Positions 7,542 through 16,483 of a stretch of 64,000 bases of DNA are shown piece after piece. The notes below the pieces were generated by a model. That model did no database searches. It had not been told where the DNA came from and saw only the letters and a program-made list of their open reading frames with translations. How positions within the stretch are numbered: position 1 is the first letter of the stretch; each line of letters begins with the position of its first letter. The DNA is from Bacillota bacterium. Its GTDB lineage: Bacteria > Bacillota > Sulfobacillia > JACIYH01. The position numbers were made by a program, and so were the translations under genes. Where the stretch lies: NCBI GenBank assembly GCA_040757085.1, contig JBFLXJ010000017.1:217095-281094 (forward strand). The letters are read 5' to 3'.

Positions 7542-8355
7542 GGCGGGTCTGGAACAGGTCTTGCCGGCCGGGATCGTCGCTGACTTCCGCGACCAGCTTC
7601 CCCCCTTCATACGGGAGTATTACGGGAAATGGGTGGGTCACGATTACCCGGCGCCGGGGGTGATCCGTCACGTAGCCGCCGACGGCACCGAGTGCTGGAC
7701 GCTGCGCCTGTACCTGCCTCCCGGAGGCATGCTGTCCTCTTCCACTCTCCGCCTGCTGGCGCGCTGGATAAGGGAGTATGCCCGCGTGGGCAGGCGCACC
7801 AGCCGCCAGGCGTTCGAACTGGTGGGGGTGGATCCCTCACGCCTGACCGATCTTGTGGAGGAAGTCCGGCGGGCCGGGTTCTTGCCGGGCGGGACGGGGG
7901 CGGCCCTGAAGCAGGTGAAGGCGTGCGTGGGATACCTGCACTGTCAGAACGCCCTGGTTGACTCTCCCGGCTTGGCCAGGGTGCTGGGCGATGCCCTGCT
8001 GCAGGTGGCTCGCGACGGGTTGCCGGCGGGCCTGCGGGTTTCCGTGGCCGGGTGCCCCAACGATTGCGGGGGCGCCCAGGGAGCGGACCTGGGTCTGGTG
8101 GGATGGTTCCGCGGTGGACCCCGGGTGTGCCTTTATGCCGGGGGTAGGGCAGGAGCTGAGCCTCGGCTGGGCCAGGACCTGGAGTTCCTCCCCGTGTGTC
8201 CCCCCGAGTACGGCCAGGTGGTGGCGCGGGTGGTTGAGCTGGTGGAGCGGTGGCGGGGCGCGGCCAGGCAGGGGGAGAGGCTGGGGGAGTGGCTGGCACG
8301 CACGCAAGGCTTCCCCGGCCGGGTGGACCGGCGGGCGGAAAGGGGAGAAATGTGA
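7528..8355 (+). CDS. Compact siroheme sulfite-reductase-like subunit B (DsrB-like)
   Basis: The protein has 275 residues from ATG 7528, overlapping subunit A by 14 bases. It has its own complete cluster motif: Cys133-x5-Cys139 (CVGYLHC) and Cys176-x3-Cys180 (CPNDC), then GGAQGADLGLVG. Residues 1-100 form the N-terminal ferrodoxin-like half-domain common to sulfite/nitrite reductases. It also lacks a ferredoxin insertion. A and B look like diverged copies of one ancestral gene, as with DsrA and DsrB. The stop codon overlaps the next start (TGATG), which shows tight translational coupling to the siroheme-amidase-like gene. Confidence 0.82.
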   Translation: MALAEAGLEQVLPAGIVADFRDQLPPFIREYYGKWVGHDYPAPGVIRHVAADGTECWTLRLYLPPGGMLSSSTLRLLARWIREYARVGRRTSRQAFELVGVDPSRLTDLVEEVRRAGFLPGGTGAALKQVKACVGYLHCQNALVDSPGLARVLGDALLQVARDGLPAGLRVSVAGCPNDCGGAQGADLGLVGWFRGGPRVCLYAGGRAGAEPRLGQDLEFLPVCPPEYGQVVARVVELVERWRGAARQGERLGEWLARTQGFPGRVDRRAERGEM

Positions 8356-9827
8356 TGGCGCCCGGGCCCAGGGGGCTGGTGCTGGCGGCACCACGGGGGC
8401 GGTCGGGCAAGACCACCGTAGCCATGGGGCTATGTGCGGCCTGGGCCCGGAGGGGCCTGCGGGTGCAACCCTTCAAGAAGGGTCCCGATTTCATCGACCC
8501 GGGTTGGCTGACCCTCGCCGCCGGGCGGCCCTGCCGGAACCTGGACCTTTTCATGCTGGGCGAGGATGTTACCCGCCGGAGTTTCTTCTGGGCCAGCCGT
8601 GATGCCGACCTGGTCCTGGTGGAGGGAGCTATGGGGCTGTTCGACGGCCTGGACCTGGCGGGGTCGGGCAGTACGGCCCAACTGGCGCGACTGCTGGGAC
8701 TTCCCATAGTGCTCCTGCTGGACGTAAGCCGCATGACTCGTACTGCGGCGGCAGTGGTGCGGGGACTGGTGGGCTTCGAAGAGGGAATCCGGTTCGCTGG
8801 TGTCATCCTCAACCGGGTGGGCAGTTCCCGTCAGGAGCAACTGGTACGGGCAGCGGTGGAGCAGTACGCGGGTCTGCCCGTACTGGGTGCCATCCCCCGC
8901 TGCCAGGGGGCAGCCGTACCTGACCGTCACCTGGGGCTGGTCCCGGCCGTGGAGAGGGTGAGTGCAGGCGGCCTGGTAGCCGAGGAGGCCATCCGGGAGG
9001 CTGCCCGGGCCATAGAGGCAAGCGTGGACCTGGACCGGTTGCTGGAGGTAGCCACCCCGCCACGCGAAGACGTCGCTCCTCAATTGCCGGCGGGATCGTC
9101 GCCTGCCCAATCCCTGGTCGGGGGATGCTCGCCTGTCAAACTTCCGGCGAGGGAAGGGTCGTTCGCCGAGCCCGTACCGGTGGGGGTCGTACAGGACCGC
9201 GTATTCAGCTTCTATTACCCCGAAAACCTGGAGGCTCTTGAGCAGGCGGGAGCCCGCCTGGTGCGAATCGATTCCCTGCATGACACCGAGTTGCCGCCCG
9301 TGGCGGGCCTGTACATCGGGGGTGGTTTCCCGGAGGTGTTTGCCCAGGAACTGGAGGGAAACTCGTCCCTGCGCGGCTCCCTGCGGCAGGCCATCGCCGG
9401 CGGCCTGCCCGTGTACGCAGAGTGTGGCGGACTCATGTACCTCTGCCGGTCCCTCGTCTGGGAGGGACATACCCGGGAGATGGTGGGCGCCCTTCCTTTC
9501 GACGTGGAGATGTCCTCTTCTCCCCGTGGCCACGGTTATGTGGAGGCGGAGGTGATGGGTGATAATCCCTACTTTGCCCTCGGGGCAGTTATCCGGGGGC
9601 ACGAGTTTCACCATTCCCTGCCCACGTCAGTGCCCGTGCGGAGCATGGTTTTCCGTCTCCGCCGGGGGACGGGATGGGGCCAGGGGTACGACGGACTCAG
9701 GTGGGGCAGTGTCTTTGCATCCTACCTGCACGTACACGCGTTGGCCTGTCCCGGATGGGCCCCGGCACTGGTTGGGGAGGCCCGCAGGTTCGAACGTGAC
9801 CGGAGGGGAGTCGGAGCATGGCGGTAG
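8355..9827 (+). CDS. CbiA/DsrN-type glutamine-dependent amidase
   Basis: The protein has 490 residues from ATG 8355 (AGGGGAGAA upstream). The N-terminal half is a dethiobiotin-synthetase-like ATP domain (P-loop APRGRSGKTT, residues 12-21; then KKGPDFIDPGWL). The C-terminal half is a class I glutamine amidotransferase domain with the nucleophile in AECGGLMYL (Cys357) and histidine in SYLHVHAL. CbiA makes cobyrinic acid a,c-diamide; the near-identical DsrN amidates siroheme for dissimilatory sulfite reductase. No cobalamin genes are nearby, whereas the sulfite-reductase subunits and siroheme pathway are, so the DsrN role is preferred. This is a contextual inference. Confidence 0.82.
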   Translation: MAPGPRGLVLAAPRGRSGKTTVAMGLCAAWARRGLRVQPFKKGPDFIDPGWLTLAAGRPCRNLDLFMLGEDVTRRSFFWASRDADLVLVEGAMGLFDGLDLAGSGSTAQLARLLGLPIVLLLDVSRMTRTAAAVVRGLVGFEEGIRFAGVILNRVGSSRQEQLVRAAVEQYAGLPVLGAIPRCQGAAVPDRHLGLVPAVERVSAGGLVAEEAIREAARAIEASVDLDRLLEVATPPREDVAPQLPAGSSPAQSLVGGCSPVKLPAREGSFAEPVPVGVVQDRVFSFYYPENLEALEQAGARLVRIDSLHDTELPPVAGLYIGGGFPEVFAQELEGNSSLRGSLRQAIAGGLPVYAECGGLMYLCRSLVWEGHTREMVGALPFDVEMSSSPRGHGYVEAEVMGDNPYFALGAVIRGHEFHHSLPTSVPVRSMVFRLRRGTGWGQGYDGLRWGSVFASYLHVHALACPGWAPALVGEARRFERDRRGVGAWR

Positions 9828-10804
9828 GGCCACGTTTGCGTTACTGGCGGCAGCAGCGGGGGGTATCCCTGGAGGAATTGGCGGAGCGGTTGACAATTGC
9901 TCCGGACTGCCTGCAAGAAGTGGAGGCCGGCCAGCGGCGGATGGCAATGGCTGCCTGGCAGGAGGCAGCTGCTCTCCTTCAGGTGCCGCTGGAGGAACTC
10001 CTGCGTGAGGGAGAGCCCTCGGAATCGGGGCCGGGGGAGCGGGCCGCCGGCCGGGTCTCTACTGCATCGGAGAGCGGAGGCAAATGTGAAACCGAAGCCG
10101 GCCACGTGAAAATCCGCGTGGGCAGTACGGTGCGTAGCCTGCGCGAACAAAAGGGGATCACCGTGACCGAACTTGCTCGGGCAACCGGGCTGTCGCCCGC
10201 CCACATTTCCGAGATCGAGCGGGGGCGGAGCGCCCCCTCCATCCGCACTCTGGAAAAGCTTGCCCGGGCCCTGGGCGTTTCGCCAGGGGTATTGGTAAGG
10301 TCGGTGGGGGCAAACGGGGTGGGAGAGAAGCTTCGGCGCCTGCGGGAGCGCCTGGGGCTCACCCAGAAAGAAGTGGCTCAGAAAGCTGGCGTTTCTTACG
10401 GTTTGATTGGCCAGATCGAGTCGGGCCGTACCCAGTCCTCGGTGACTACGCTGAGTCTGCTGGCGGAAGCCCTGGGCGTGTCCCCCTGTTACTTCCTCAT
10501 GGACGAAGAGGAAGTGCTGGAGGTGACCCGTTCCCTTTCCCCCGAGGTGGCGGACTTGCTGTCGGAACCTAAGGTCAGGGAGTTCCTCTCCCGGGTGGGC
10601 CGCCTGAGGAGGGGAGCTTTCGAGCTGGTGATGGCGGTGGTGGACGTACTGGTTTCCCGCCTGCCCGGTGACGAGGAAGACAGCGAGGCCGAGCCACTCG
10701 GGGAACTGGGGGAGCTCTTGCGTGAGCTCGGCCCCGAGGAGCAGAGTTTTCTCATGGAATCGGCCCGCTTCCTGGCTTCCCGCAAGACCCGCGAAGCCGG
10801 CTGA
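9818..10804 (+). CDS. XRE-family regulator with three tandem helix-turn-helix domains
   Basis: The protein has 328 residues from ATG 9818, overlapping the amidase gene by 10 bases. Three HTH_3 domains are visible. The first is at about residues 5-65 (degenerate recognition helix), the second at about 105-165 (LRTxxG-type core with LSPAHISEIERGRSAPS), and the third at about 168-230 (GLTQKEVAQKAGVSYGLIGQIESGRT). An acidic, probably helical tail of about 95 residues follows and may sense or dimerise. It sits between reductase and tetrapyrrole genes, so it may control the cluster. No operator was identified. Confidence 0.82.
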   Translation: MAVGPRLRYWRQQRGVSLEELAERLTIAPDCLQEVEAGQRRMAMAAWQEAAALLQVPLEELLREGEPSESGPGERAAGRVSTASESGGKCETEAGHVKIRVGSTVRSLREQKGITVTELARATGLSPAHISEIERGRSAPSIRTLEKLARALGVSPGVLVRSVGANGVGEKLRRLRERLGLTQKEVAQKAGVSYGLIGQIESGRTQSSVTTLSLLAEALGVSPCYFLMDEEEVLEVTRSLSPEVADLLSEPKVREFLSRVGRLRRGAFELVMAVVDVLVSRLPGDEEDSEAEPLGELGELLRELGPEEQSFLMESARFLASRKTREAG

Positions 10805-10816
10805 GGTGAGGCGGTC

Positions 10817-12148
10817 GTGCTCCAGGTGGTAGGAATAAGCTGTCATACTGCTCCCCTTGATCTGCGAGAGAAACTGGCGGTTACCGGGGATGAGTACCCT
10901 CTCCTGTTGCGAGAAATAGCCGCGTGCCCCGGAATGCAGGAGGTGGCCGTCCTGGCCACCTGCAACCGCACCGAACTTTACCTGGTGAACGATCCCGTAA
11001 GGGGTGACGACGCCGCCCGGAGGTTTTTCGCCGGGCGCGGGCTGGGCCCCGGGGAGGCTCATCTTCTCTATCACAAGGAAGGGGAAGAGTGCGTACGGCA
11101 CCTTTTCTCGGTGGCGTGCGGCCTGGACTCTCCCGTGCTGGGTGAGACCCAGGTGCTGGGCCAGGTGAAGGGTGCTCTGGCCCGCGCCCGGGAGGCCGGC
11201 ACAGCGGGGCCGCTGCTGAACGCGCTGTTTTCGCGGGCGGTGGCCGCGGCGGGACGGGTGCATGCGCAGACGGGGCTGGGCAGCCACGCCTGCTCGGCCA
11301 GCAGCGCGGCGGTGGAGGCGATTTCCCAGGAGCTGGGGGGCCTGCGGGGACGGCGGGTGCTGCTGGTGGGGGCGGGCAAGATGGCCGATCTGGCGGGGAG
11401 GGCCATGAAGGGGCGGGGCGCCGAAGTGTGGGTGACCAGCCGCAATCTGGCCCGGGCCGCCGCCCTGGCCGAAAAATATGGCTTCGCTCCGCTGCCCTGG
11501 GCAGGGCTGGAGCGGGCACTGGGGGAAGCCGATGCTATTATCTGCGGTACCGCCGCGCCCCACTTGATCCTGGGCGCCGACCGGATAGAGCGAGCCGTTA
11601 CCGGTCGGGCGGCGGCCCCGCCAGCCCTGTCCCTGTCGCCGGCCGGGGAGCGCCGGCTGGTAGTGGCGGATTTGGCCATGCCCCGCAACGTAGATCCCGC
11701 CGTGGCTGGCTTGCCCGGAGTGCGCCTTTTTGACCTGGACGAGTTGCAGGCACGGGCCCGCGCCAACCTGGAGCACCGGCGGGCGCTGGCGGCGCAGGCC
11801 CGGGACATCATAGAAGAGGAGGCGGCGCATTTCCAGAGGTGGCTGGCCGGCCGCCAGGCCGTTCCCCTGATCAGGGCGGTACGGCGCCGGTACCTGAGCC
11901 TGGCTCGCGGGGAAATGGAACGGGCTCTGGCCCGGATGGGTCCCCTCACCCCCGATCAGCGACGGGTGCTGGAGGAAATGGTGCGGCGGTTAGTGAATAA
12001 GGGGTTGCACGGGCCCATCAAAGCCATGTACCGCCTGGCGGGCGATCATGAGGGAGCTTCGCAATTGAGAGTTCTGGCAGAGGCTTTGCTGACTCCGGGA
12101 ACCCGGGAAGCCCGCGGTGGCAGATGCCGGGGGCAGTCGGGTGAGTGA
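10817..12148 (+). CDS. hemA: Glutamyl-tRNA reductase
   Basis: The protein has 443 residues from GTG 10817 with GAGGTGAGG upstream. It catalyses the first committed step of C5-pathway tetrapyrrole synthesis, reducing Glu-tRNA to glutamate-1-semialdehyde with NADPH. Visible features are the N-terminal VVGISCHTAPLDLREKLA, the thioester-forming cysteine in ATCNRTELY (Cys49), the NADPH fold VLLVGAGKMADL and the C-terminal helical dimerisation domain. It opens the tetrapyrrole run and lies 12 bp after the HTH gene. Confidence 0.95.
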   Translation: MLQVVGISCHTAPLDLREKLAVTGDEYPLLLREIAACPGMQEVAVLATCNRTELYLVNDPVRGDDAARRFFAGRGLGPGEAHLLYHKEGEECVRHLFSVACGLDSPVLGETQVLGQVKGALARAREAGTAGPLLNALFSRAVAAAGRVHAQTGLGSHACSASSAAVEAISQELGGLRGRRVLLVGAGKMADLAGRAMKGRGAEVWVTSRNLARAAALAEKYGFAPLPWAGLERALGEADAIICGTAAPHLILGADRIERAVTGRAAAPPALSLSPAGERRLVVADLAMPRNVDPAVAGLPGVRLFDLDELQARARANLEHRRALAAQARDIIEEEAAHFQRWLAGRQAVPLIRAVRRRYLSLARGEMERALARMGPLTPDQRRVLEEMVRRLVNKGLHGPIKAMYRLAGDHEGASQLRVLAEALLTPGTREARGGRCRGQSGE

Positions 12149-12815
12149 AAATTACCTGGCGGTGATGCTTACCAGTCGGGGCAGACGGTGCCTGGTGGTG
12201 GGCGGGGGTGAGGTTGCCCATCGCAAGGTGCAGGACGCCCTGGGGGCGGGGCTCAGGGTGGTGGTAGTTGCCCCTTCCCTGGTGCCGGCCCTGCGTGATC
12301 TGGCGGAGCGCGGAGACATCGCCTGGAAAGAACGGGCCTTCTGCCCGGAGGACGTGCGGGGAATGTTCCTGGTATTTGCTGCTGCCACCCCCCATGTCAA
12401 CAGTGAAGTTTGCCGTGCCGCCCGCGAGGCGGGGGTGCTGGTCAACGTGGTGGACCACCCGGAGATGTCGGATTTCACATCGCCCGCCGTCCTGCACAGG
12501 GGCCCGGTTACCATCGCGGTGAGCACGGGCGGGGCGAGCCCGGCCCTGGCCGCCCGCATTCGGGACCGGGTGGCTGCCCTGGTGGGCGAGGAAGTGGGGG
12601 AATGGGCCGCCCTGCTGGGCCGTTTCCGCCAGCGGGTGCAGGAGGCAGTCCGGGACGAAACGGTGCGCCACGAGTTGTTGCGGCGGGCGGGGCAGTTCGA
12701 CGGGGCCAGCTTGATAGCCCGCGGTGAAAAAGGGGCCCTGGAGGCGCTGCTGGAATCATGGCTCCAGGAGGCGAGGAGAGGCCCCCGGGGAGGGGAGGAT
12801 GCTGGGCGTGGATGA
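12117..12815 (+). CDS. Precorrin-2 dehydrogenase / sirohydrochlorin ferrochelatase (Met8/CysG-N type)
   Basis: The protein is up to 232 residues. GTG 12117 overlaps hemA; GTG 12141 is an equally possible start giving MSENYLAVML. It has the NAD fold CLVVGGGEVAHRKV, then VVDHPEMSDFTSPAVLHRGPVTIAVSTGG, the classic Met8/CysG-N signature. It oxidises precorrin-2 to sirohydrochlorin, and in several family members also inserts iron. No separate SirB/CbiK ferrochelatase is seen in the window, so this protein may do both steps. The methyltransferase half of CysG is absent here and is supplied by the cobA-hemD gene. Confidence 0.9.
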   Translation: MADAGGSRVSENYLAVMLTSRGRRCLVVGGGEVAHRKVQDALGAGLRVVVVAPSLVPALRDLAERGDIAWKERAFCPEDVRGMFLVFAAATPHVNSEVCRAAREAGVLVNVVDHPEMSDFTSPAVLHRGPVTIAVSTGGASPALAARIRDRVAALVGEEVGEWAALLGRFRQRVQEAVRDETVRHELLRRAGQFDGASLIARGEKGALEALLESWLQEARRGPRGGEDAGRG

Positions 12816-13764
12816 ACTGGTCCTGGCTACCCGGGGAAGTGCGCTGGCCCTGGCCCAGGCGCAGTGGGTGGGGGCCGCTCTGCAGGCTGCCCGGCCCGGG
12901 CTTTCCATCCGCATGCTCATCGTTCACACCCGGGGGGACCACATTTCTGCCGGGACGCTGGCCGGAGAGGGAGGTACGATGAGCGCGACGGGCGCCCCGG
13001 GAGGCACGGGGGAGTTCGTGCGCGAGGTGCAGCAGGCCGTCCTGAGCGGGGAGGCGCACGCGGCCGTGCACAGCCTGAAGGATCTCCCCCTGCGAGGGCC
13101 GGAAGGTCTGGTGCTGGCGGCTGTCCCCGCCCGGGGAGACGTGCGAGAGGCCCTGGTTTCCCGGGGATGTCGGCTGGAGGACCTCCCCGCCGGTGCACGT
13201 GTGGGTACGTCCAGTCCCCGCCGGCGGGTCTTCCTGCGTCACCTCCGTCCCGATGTGGCGGTGTTGGAGATGAGGGGCAACCTGGACACCAGATTGCGCA
13301 AGCTGGACGGCGGAGTTTGCGATGCGCTGGTAGTAGCCGCCGCCGGGCTGGGGCGGCTGGGGATGGCGGACCGGGTTACCCAGTATTTGCTGCCCGAAAT
13401 CTTCCTGCCTGCCCCCGGCCAGGGTGCCCTGGCCGTGGAAGTAAGAGGGGAAGATGCCCCCGTGCGGGAACTGGTGAGTCGTATCGATGACCCCCGCGCC
13501 CGCCAGGCAGTCCATGCCGAGCGGGCCATGCTGGAGGCGCTGGGGGGAGGCTGCCGGGTACCCGTGGGGGCCTGGGCTCGCCGGGAGGACAGGGACCTGG
13601 TGCTGACGGGAGCCTATGCCCCCGATGGCGTCCGTATCTGGCGGGTGACGGCCCGTGTGGCAGCCGATCCTGCCGACCTGGAGGCGGCCCGCCGCCTGGG
13701 GCTGGAAGTGGGGGAGCAACTGCTCAAGCTGGCAGGGGAGCGGTATGCGCGTGGAGGCGGGTGA
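12799..13764 (+). CDS. hemC: Hydroxymethylbilane synthase (porphobilinogen deaminase)
   Basis: The protein has 321 residues from ATG 12799 behind GGGGAGGGGAGG, overlapping the previous gene by 17 bases. It joins four porphobilinogens into hydroxymethylbilane. Family features include LATRGSALALAQAQ at the N-terminus, HSLKDLPL, RRRVFLRHLRPDV, and the dipyrromethane-cofactor cysteine in GGGCRVPVGAW (Cys252). The loop around residues 55-70 (GEGGTMSATGAPGG) is somewhat longer than usual. Confidence 0.95.
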   Translation: MLGVDELVLATRGSALALAQAQWVGAALQAARPGLSIRMLIVHTRGDHISAGTLAGEGGTMSATGAPGGTGEFVREVQQAVLSGEAHAAVHSLKDLPLRGPEGLVLAAVPARGDVREALVSRGCRLEDLPAGARVGTSSPRRRVFLRHLRPDVAVLEMRGNLDTRLRKLDGGVCDALVVAAAGLGRLGMADRVTQYLLPEIFLPAPGQGALAVEVRGEDAPVRELVSRIDDPRARQAVHAERAMLEALGGGCRVPVGAWARREDRDLVLTGAYAPDGVRIWRVTARVAADPADLEAARRLGLEVGEQLLKLAGERYARGGG

Positions 13765-13768
13765 GGGC

Positions 13769-15415
13769 ATGAAGACGGCGGGTGAGGTCTGGCTGGTGGG
13801 GGCAGGCCCCGGCGATCCGGGGCTTTTGACCATGAGGGGGAAAGATGTCCTGGAGCGGGCCGACGTAGTGGTGCACGACCGGCTGGCCAATCCAGCCCTG
13901 CTCCGGCTTGCGCCCCGCGCGCGGTTTATCGACGTGGGCAAGAGTCCCGATGGCCAGGGCTACCGCCAGGAGGAGATCAACCGAATACTGATCGATCTGG
14001 CCCGGGAGGGCAACATGGTGGTCCGCCTTAAGGGAGGCGATCCCTTCATCTTCGGCCGGGGCGGGGAAGAAGCCCTGGCGCTGGTGGCTGCTGGCATCCG
14101 TTTCGGCGTGGTTCCCGGGGTCACCGCCGCCTCAGGGTGCGCCGCCTGGGCGGGGGTGCCCCTCACCCACCGGGGTCTGGCTTCCTCGCTGGCCCTGGTC
14201 ACCGGCCACGAGGACCCGGGCAAGGTACCGCAGGTGGAATGGAGGCGCCTGGCGGCTGCCGCTGACACCCTGGTTGTGTACATGGGGGTAGGACGACTGG
14301 AACTGATCGTGACCGAGCTTCTGGCGGGAGGAAGGCCGGCCGACGAGCCCGTCCTCCTGGTGCAGGAGGGGACGCGGGCGACCCAGAAGGTGGTTTCGTC
14401 TCGCCTGGAAGAACTGCCTGCGCGGGCCCGGGAGGGGGGAATAGAGCCCCCCGCCCTGCTGGTGGTGGGGAAAGTGGCGGCATTGCGGCGGAGCCTGGCC
14501 TGGTACGAGAACCTGCCTCTGTCCGGTTGCCGGATCGCGCTCACCCGACCCCTGGTCATGTTCGGTGAGGACGCTCGTCCTGTCGGCCATGCCGGCCACC
14601 CTTTTGCGGGCTGGGATCTGGCGGACTGGCAAATAGCGGGGGCGGAGGTGGATGTTTATCACCTGCTCCGCCTGGAAATGCCCGCCGATCCCGGGCCTCT
14701 GCGCCAGGCCGCCCGCCAGGCGGGCTGTTTTCGCTGGATACTGTTCACCAGTGCTGCGGGCGTGGAGGCATTCTTCCACGCCCTGGCAGAGGAGGGTGCT
14801 GATGCCCGCGCCCTGGCGGGTTGCCGGGTGGGGGTGGTGGGACCCGGTACCGCCGCCGCGCTCCGGCGGCACGGGATCCGCCCCGATTTGGTGCCTCGGC
14901 CCTACACAGTGGACGCCCTGGTGGCGGAGGTGGGCCGGCGACTTGCCCCCGGCGACCGGGTCTTGCTTCCCCGCAGCGACCTGGCCGCCTCCCAGGCCGA
15001 GCCGCTCCTTCGGGCCGGAGCTGAAGAGGTCCGGGAGGTGACGGCGTACCACACCGCCGCTGACCGGGAGGAGGCGGCGCGCCTGGCCCGGGACGTGGTG
15101 GCGGGTGGGGTAGACGTCCTGGTACTCACGAGCGCTTCCACCGCCCGCATGGCGGCACAAGAGGTGCTGGCCGGGTGGGCAGGAGGGGTGCCGGGGGGCG
15201 TGGAACCACCCCTCGCGGGTATGGAATCCTCCCTAGCAGCGGGGGCGGGGTTGCCCCTTGTGGTGGCGATCGGGCCGGTGACGGCGCGGGCCTGCAGGGA
15301 GGCGGGGTGGCCGGTGGCGGCGGTGGCCCCCACCCATGACCGGGAGGGCTTGCTGCGCGCCGTGGTCGATCTGTGGCAGGGGCGCCGGGTGCCTCGCCGC
15401 CCGGGGGTGACGTGA
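13769..15415 (+). CDS. Fused uroporphyrinogen-III C-methyltransferase / uroporphyrinogen-III synthase
   Basis: The protein has 548 residues from ATG 13769 (GGAGG upstream at 13753-13757). Residues about 5-245 are the SAM-dependent CobA/SUMT domain: VWLVGAGPGDPGLLT, VVRLKGGDPFIFGRG, GVTAASGCAAWAGVPLTHR. Residues about 255-540 are HemD, which closes and inverts ring D of hydroxymethylbilane (ILFTSAAGVEAFF, then VLLPRSD). The fusion makes precorrin-2 directly from hydroxymethylbilane and is common in Clostridia. The HemD part has an extra loop of about 20 residues after its first strand (near residues 265-290). Confidence 0.93.
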   Translation: MKTAGEVWLVGAGPGDPGLLTMRGKDVLERADVVVHDRLANPALLRLAPRARFIDVGKSPDGQGYRQEEINRILIDLAREGNMVVRLKGGDPFIFGRGGEEALALVAAGIRFGVVPGVTAASGCAAWAGVPLTHRGLASSLALVTGHEDPGKVPQVEWRRLAAAADTLVVYMGVGRLELIVTELLAGGRPADEPVLLVQEGTRATQKVVSSRLEELPARAREGGIEPPALLVVGKVAALRRSLAWYENLPLSGCRIALTRPLVMFGEDARPVGHAGHPFAGWDLADWQIAGAEVDVYHLLRLEMPADPGPLRQAARQAGCFRWILFTSAAGVEAFFHALAEEGADARALAGCRVGVVGPGTAAALRRHGIRPDLVPRPYTVDALVAEVGRRLAPGDRVLLPRSDLAASQAEPLLRAGAEEVREVTAYHTAADREEAARLARDVVAGGVDVLVLTSASTARMAAQEVLAGWAGGVPGGVEPPLAGMESSLAAGAGLPLVVAIGPVTARACREAGWPVAAVAPTHDREGLLRAVVDLWQGRRVPRRPGVT

Positions 15416-15472
15416 AGACCATGGCTGTTGAACGGACTCTTTGAGGGAGCATTGGAGAGAGGTGAAGAAGCG

Positions 15473-16459
15473 GTGCTGGGCAGGTTTCCGGTGAGACGGC
15501 CCCGCAGGCTGCGGCAGAGCGAGGGCCTGCGCAGGATGGTGAGTGAGACCTCCCTTGCCGTCTCTGACCTCATCTACCCCATGTTCGTGGTGGCGGGGCA
15601 GGGGGTGAGGCAGGAGGTCCCCTCGTTGCCCGGGGTGTACCGGTTGTCCCCCGACCTGCTGGTGGAAGAGGCCGCTAGCTGCCATCGGCTGGGCATCCCG
15701 GCGGTGCTCCTGTTTGGCTTGCCCAGGCGGAAGGATCCCCAGGGGTCGGAGGCTTGGGACGACGAGGGCGCGGTGCAGCAGGCGGTGCGCCTGGTACGGC
15801 AGAAGGTACCCGGGCTGGTGGTGATCACCGACGTTTGCCTCTGCGCTTATACCGAGCACGGGCACTGCGGTGCGCTCGTGCACCAGCGGGTAGACAACGA
15901 CCGCACGCTGGAACTCCTGGCGAAGGTAGCCCTTTCCCACGCCCGGGCGGGTGCCCATCTGGTGGCCCCCTCGGACATGATGGATGGGCGGGTGGGTGCC
16001 ATCCGCCGTGCCCTGGACGAGGCAGGGCTGACCGAGGTGGGTATCCTGTCGTACGCCGCCAAGTATGCCTCCGCTTTTTACGGGCCCTTCCGCGAGGCGG
16101 CGGACTCCGCCCCCTCCTTCGGTGACCGGCGCGGCTACCAGATGGACCCGGCCAACGCCCGCGAGGCCCTGGTCGAGGTGGAACTCGACCTGGAGGAAGG
16201 GGCCGATATGGTGATGGTGAAACCGGCCTTGGCCTACCTGGATGTCATCCGCCAGGTGAGGGAACGCTTCCCGATCCCCCTGGTCGCGTACAACGTGAGC
16301 GGCGAGTACGCCATGGTGAAGGCCGCCAGCCAGAAAGGTTGGCTGGACGAGCGGCGGGTGGTTATGGAGATCCTCACCGCGATTCGGCGCGCGGGAGCCG
16401 ACCTCATCATTACCTACCACGCCCCCCAGGTGGCCAGGTGGCTGCGCGAGCAGGGGTAG
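15473..16459 (+). CDS. hemB: Delta-aminolevulinic acid dehydratase (porphobilinogen synthase)
   Basis: The protein has 328 residues from GTG 15473, chosen because GAGAGGTGAAG lies just upstream and the length fits the family; the frame is open back to TTG 15428. It condenses two aminolevulinates. The zinc-type active-site cysteines are present ([14 protein letters not shown]; Cys122, 124, 132), as are both catalytic lysines ([16 protein letters not shown], Lys197; [10 protein letters not shown], Lys250). It lies just after the cobA-hemD gene in the same direction. Confidence 0.95.
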   Translation: MLGRFPVRRPRRLRQSEGLRRMVSETSLAVSDLIYPMFVVAGQGVRQEVPSLPGVYRLSPDLLVEEAASCHRLGIPAVLLFGLPRRKDPQGSEAWDDEGAVQQAVRLVRQKVPGLVVITDVCLCAYTEHGHCGALVHQRVDNDRTLELLAKVALSHARAGAHLVAPSDMMDGRVGAIRRALDEAGLTEVGILSYAAKYASAFYGPFREAADSAPSFGDRRGYQMDPANAREALVEVELDLEEGADMVMVKPALAYLDVIRQVRERFPIPLVAYNVSGEYAMVKAASQKGWLDERRVVMEILTAIRRAGADLIITYHAPQVARWLREQG

Positions 16460-16483
16460 CCGGCGGCGCGGGAGGTGGGACAT

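Noticed and set aside
8355-9827. Assignment as cobyrinic acid a,c-diamide synthase for cobalamin
   Set aside because: The fold allows it, but no other corrin-ring gene is present beyond those shared with siroheme, while sulfite-reductase subunits overlap it directly.
9722-11830. 702-codon minus-strand frame across the HTH and hemA genes
   Set aside because: Composition-driven shadow of hemA and the regulator; no recognisable domain.
12508-13941. 477-codon minus-strand frame across hemC
   Set aside because: Shadow of hemC and its neighbours; low-complexity Pro/Arg/Gln sequence.
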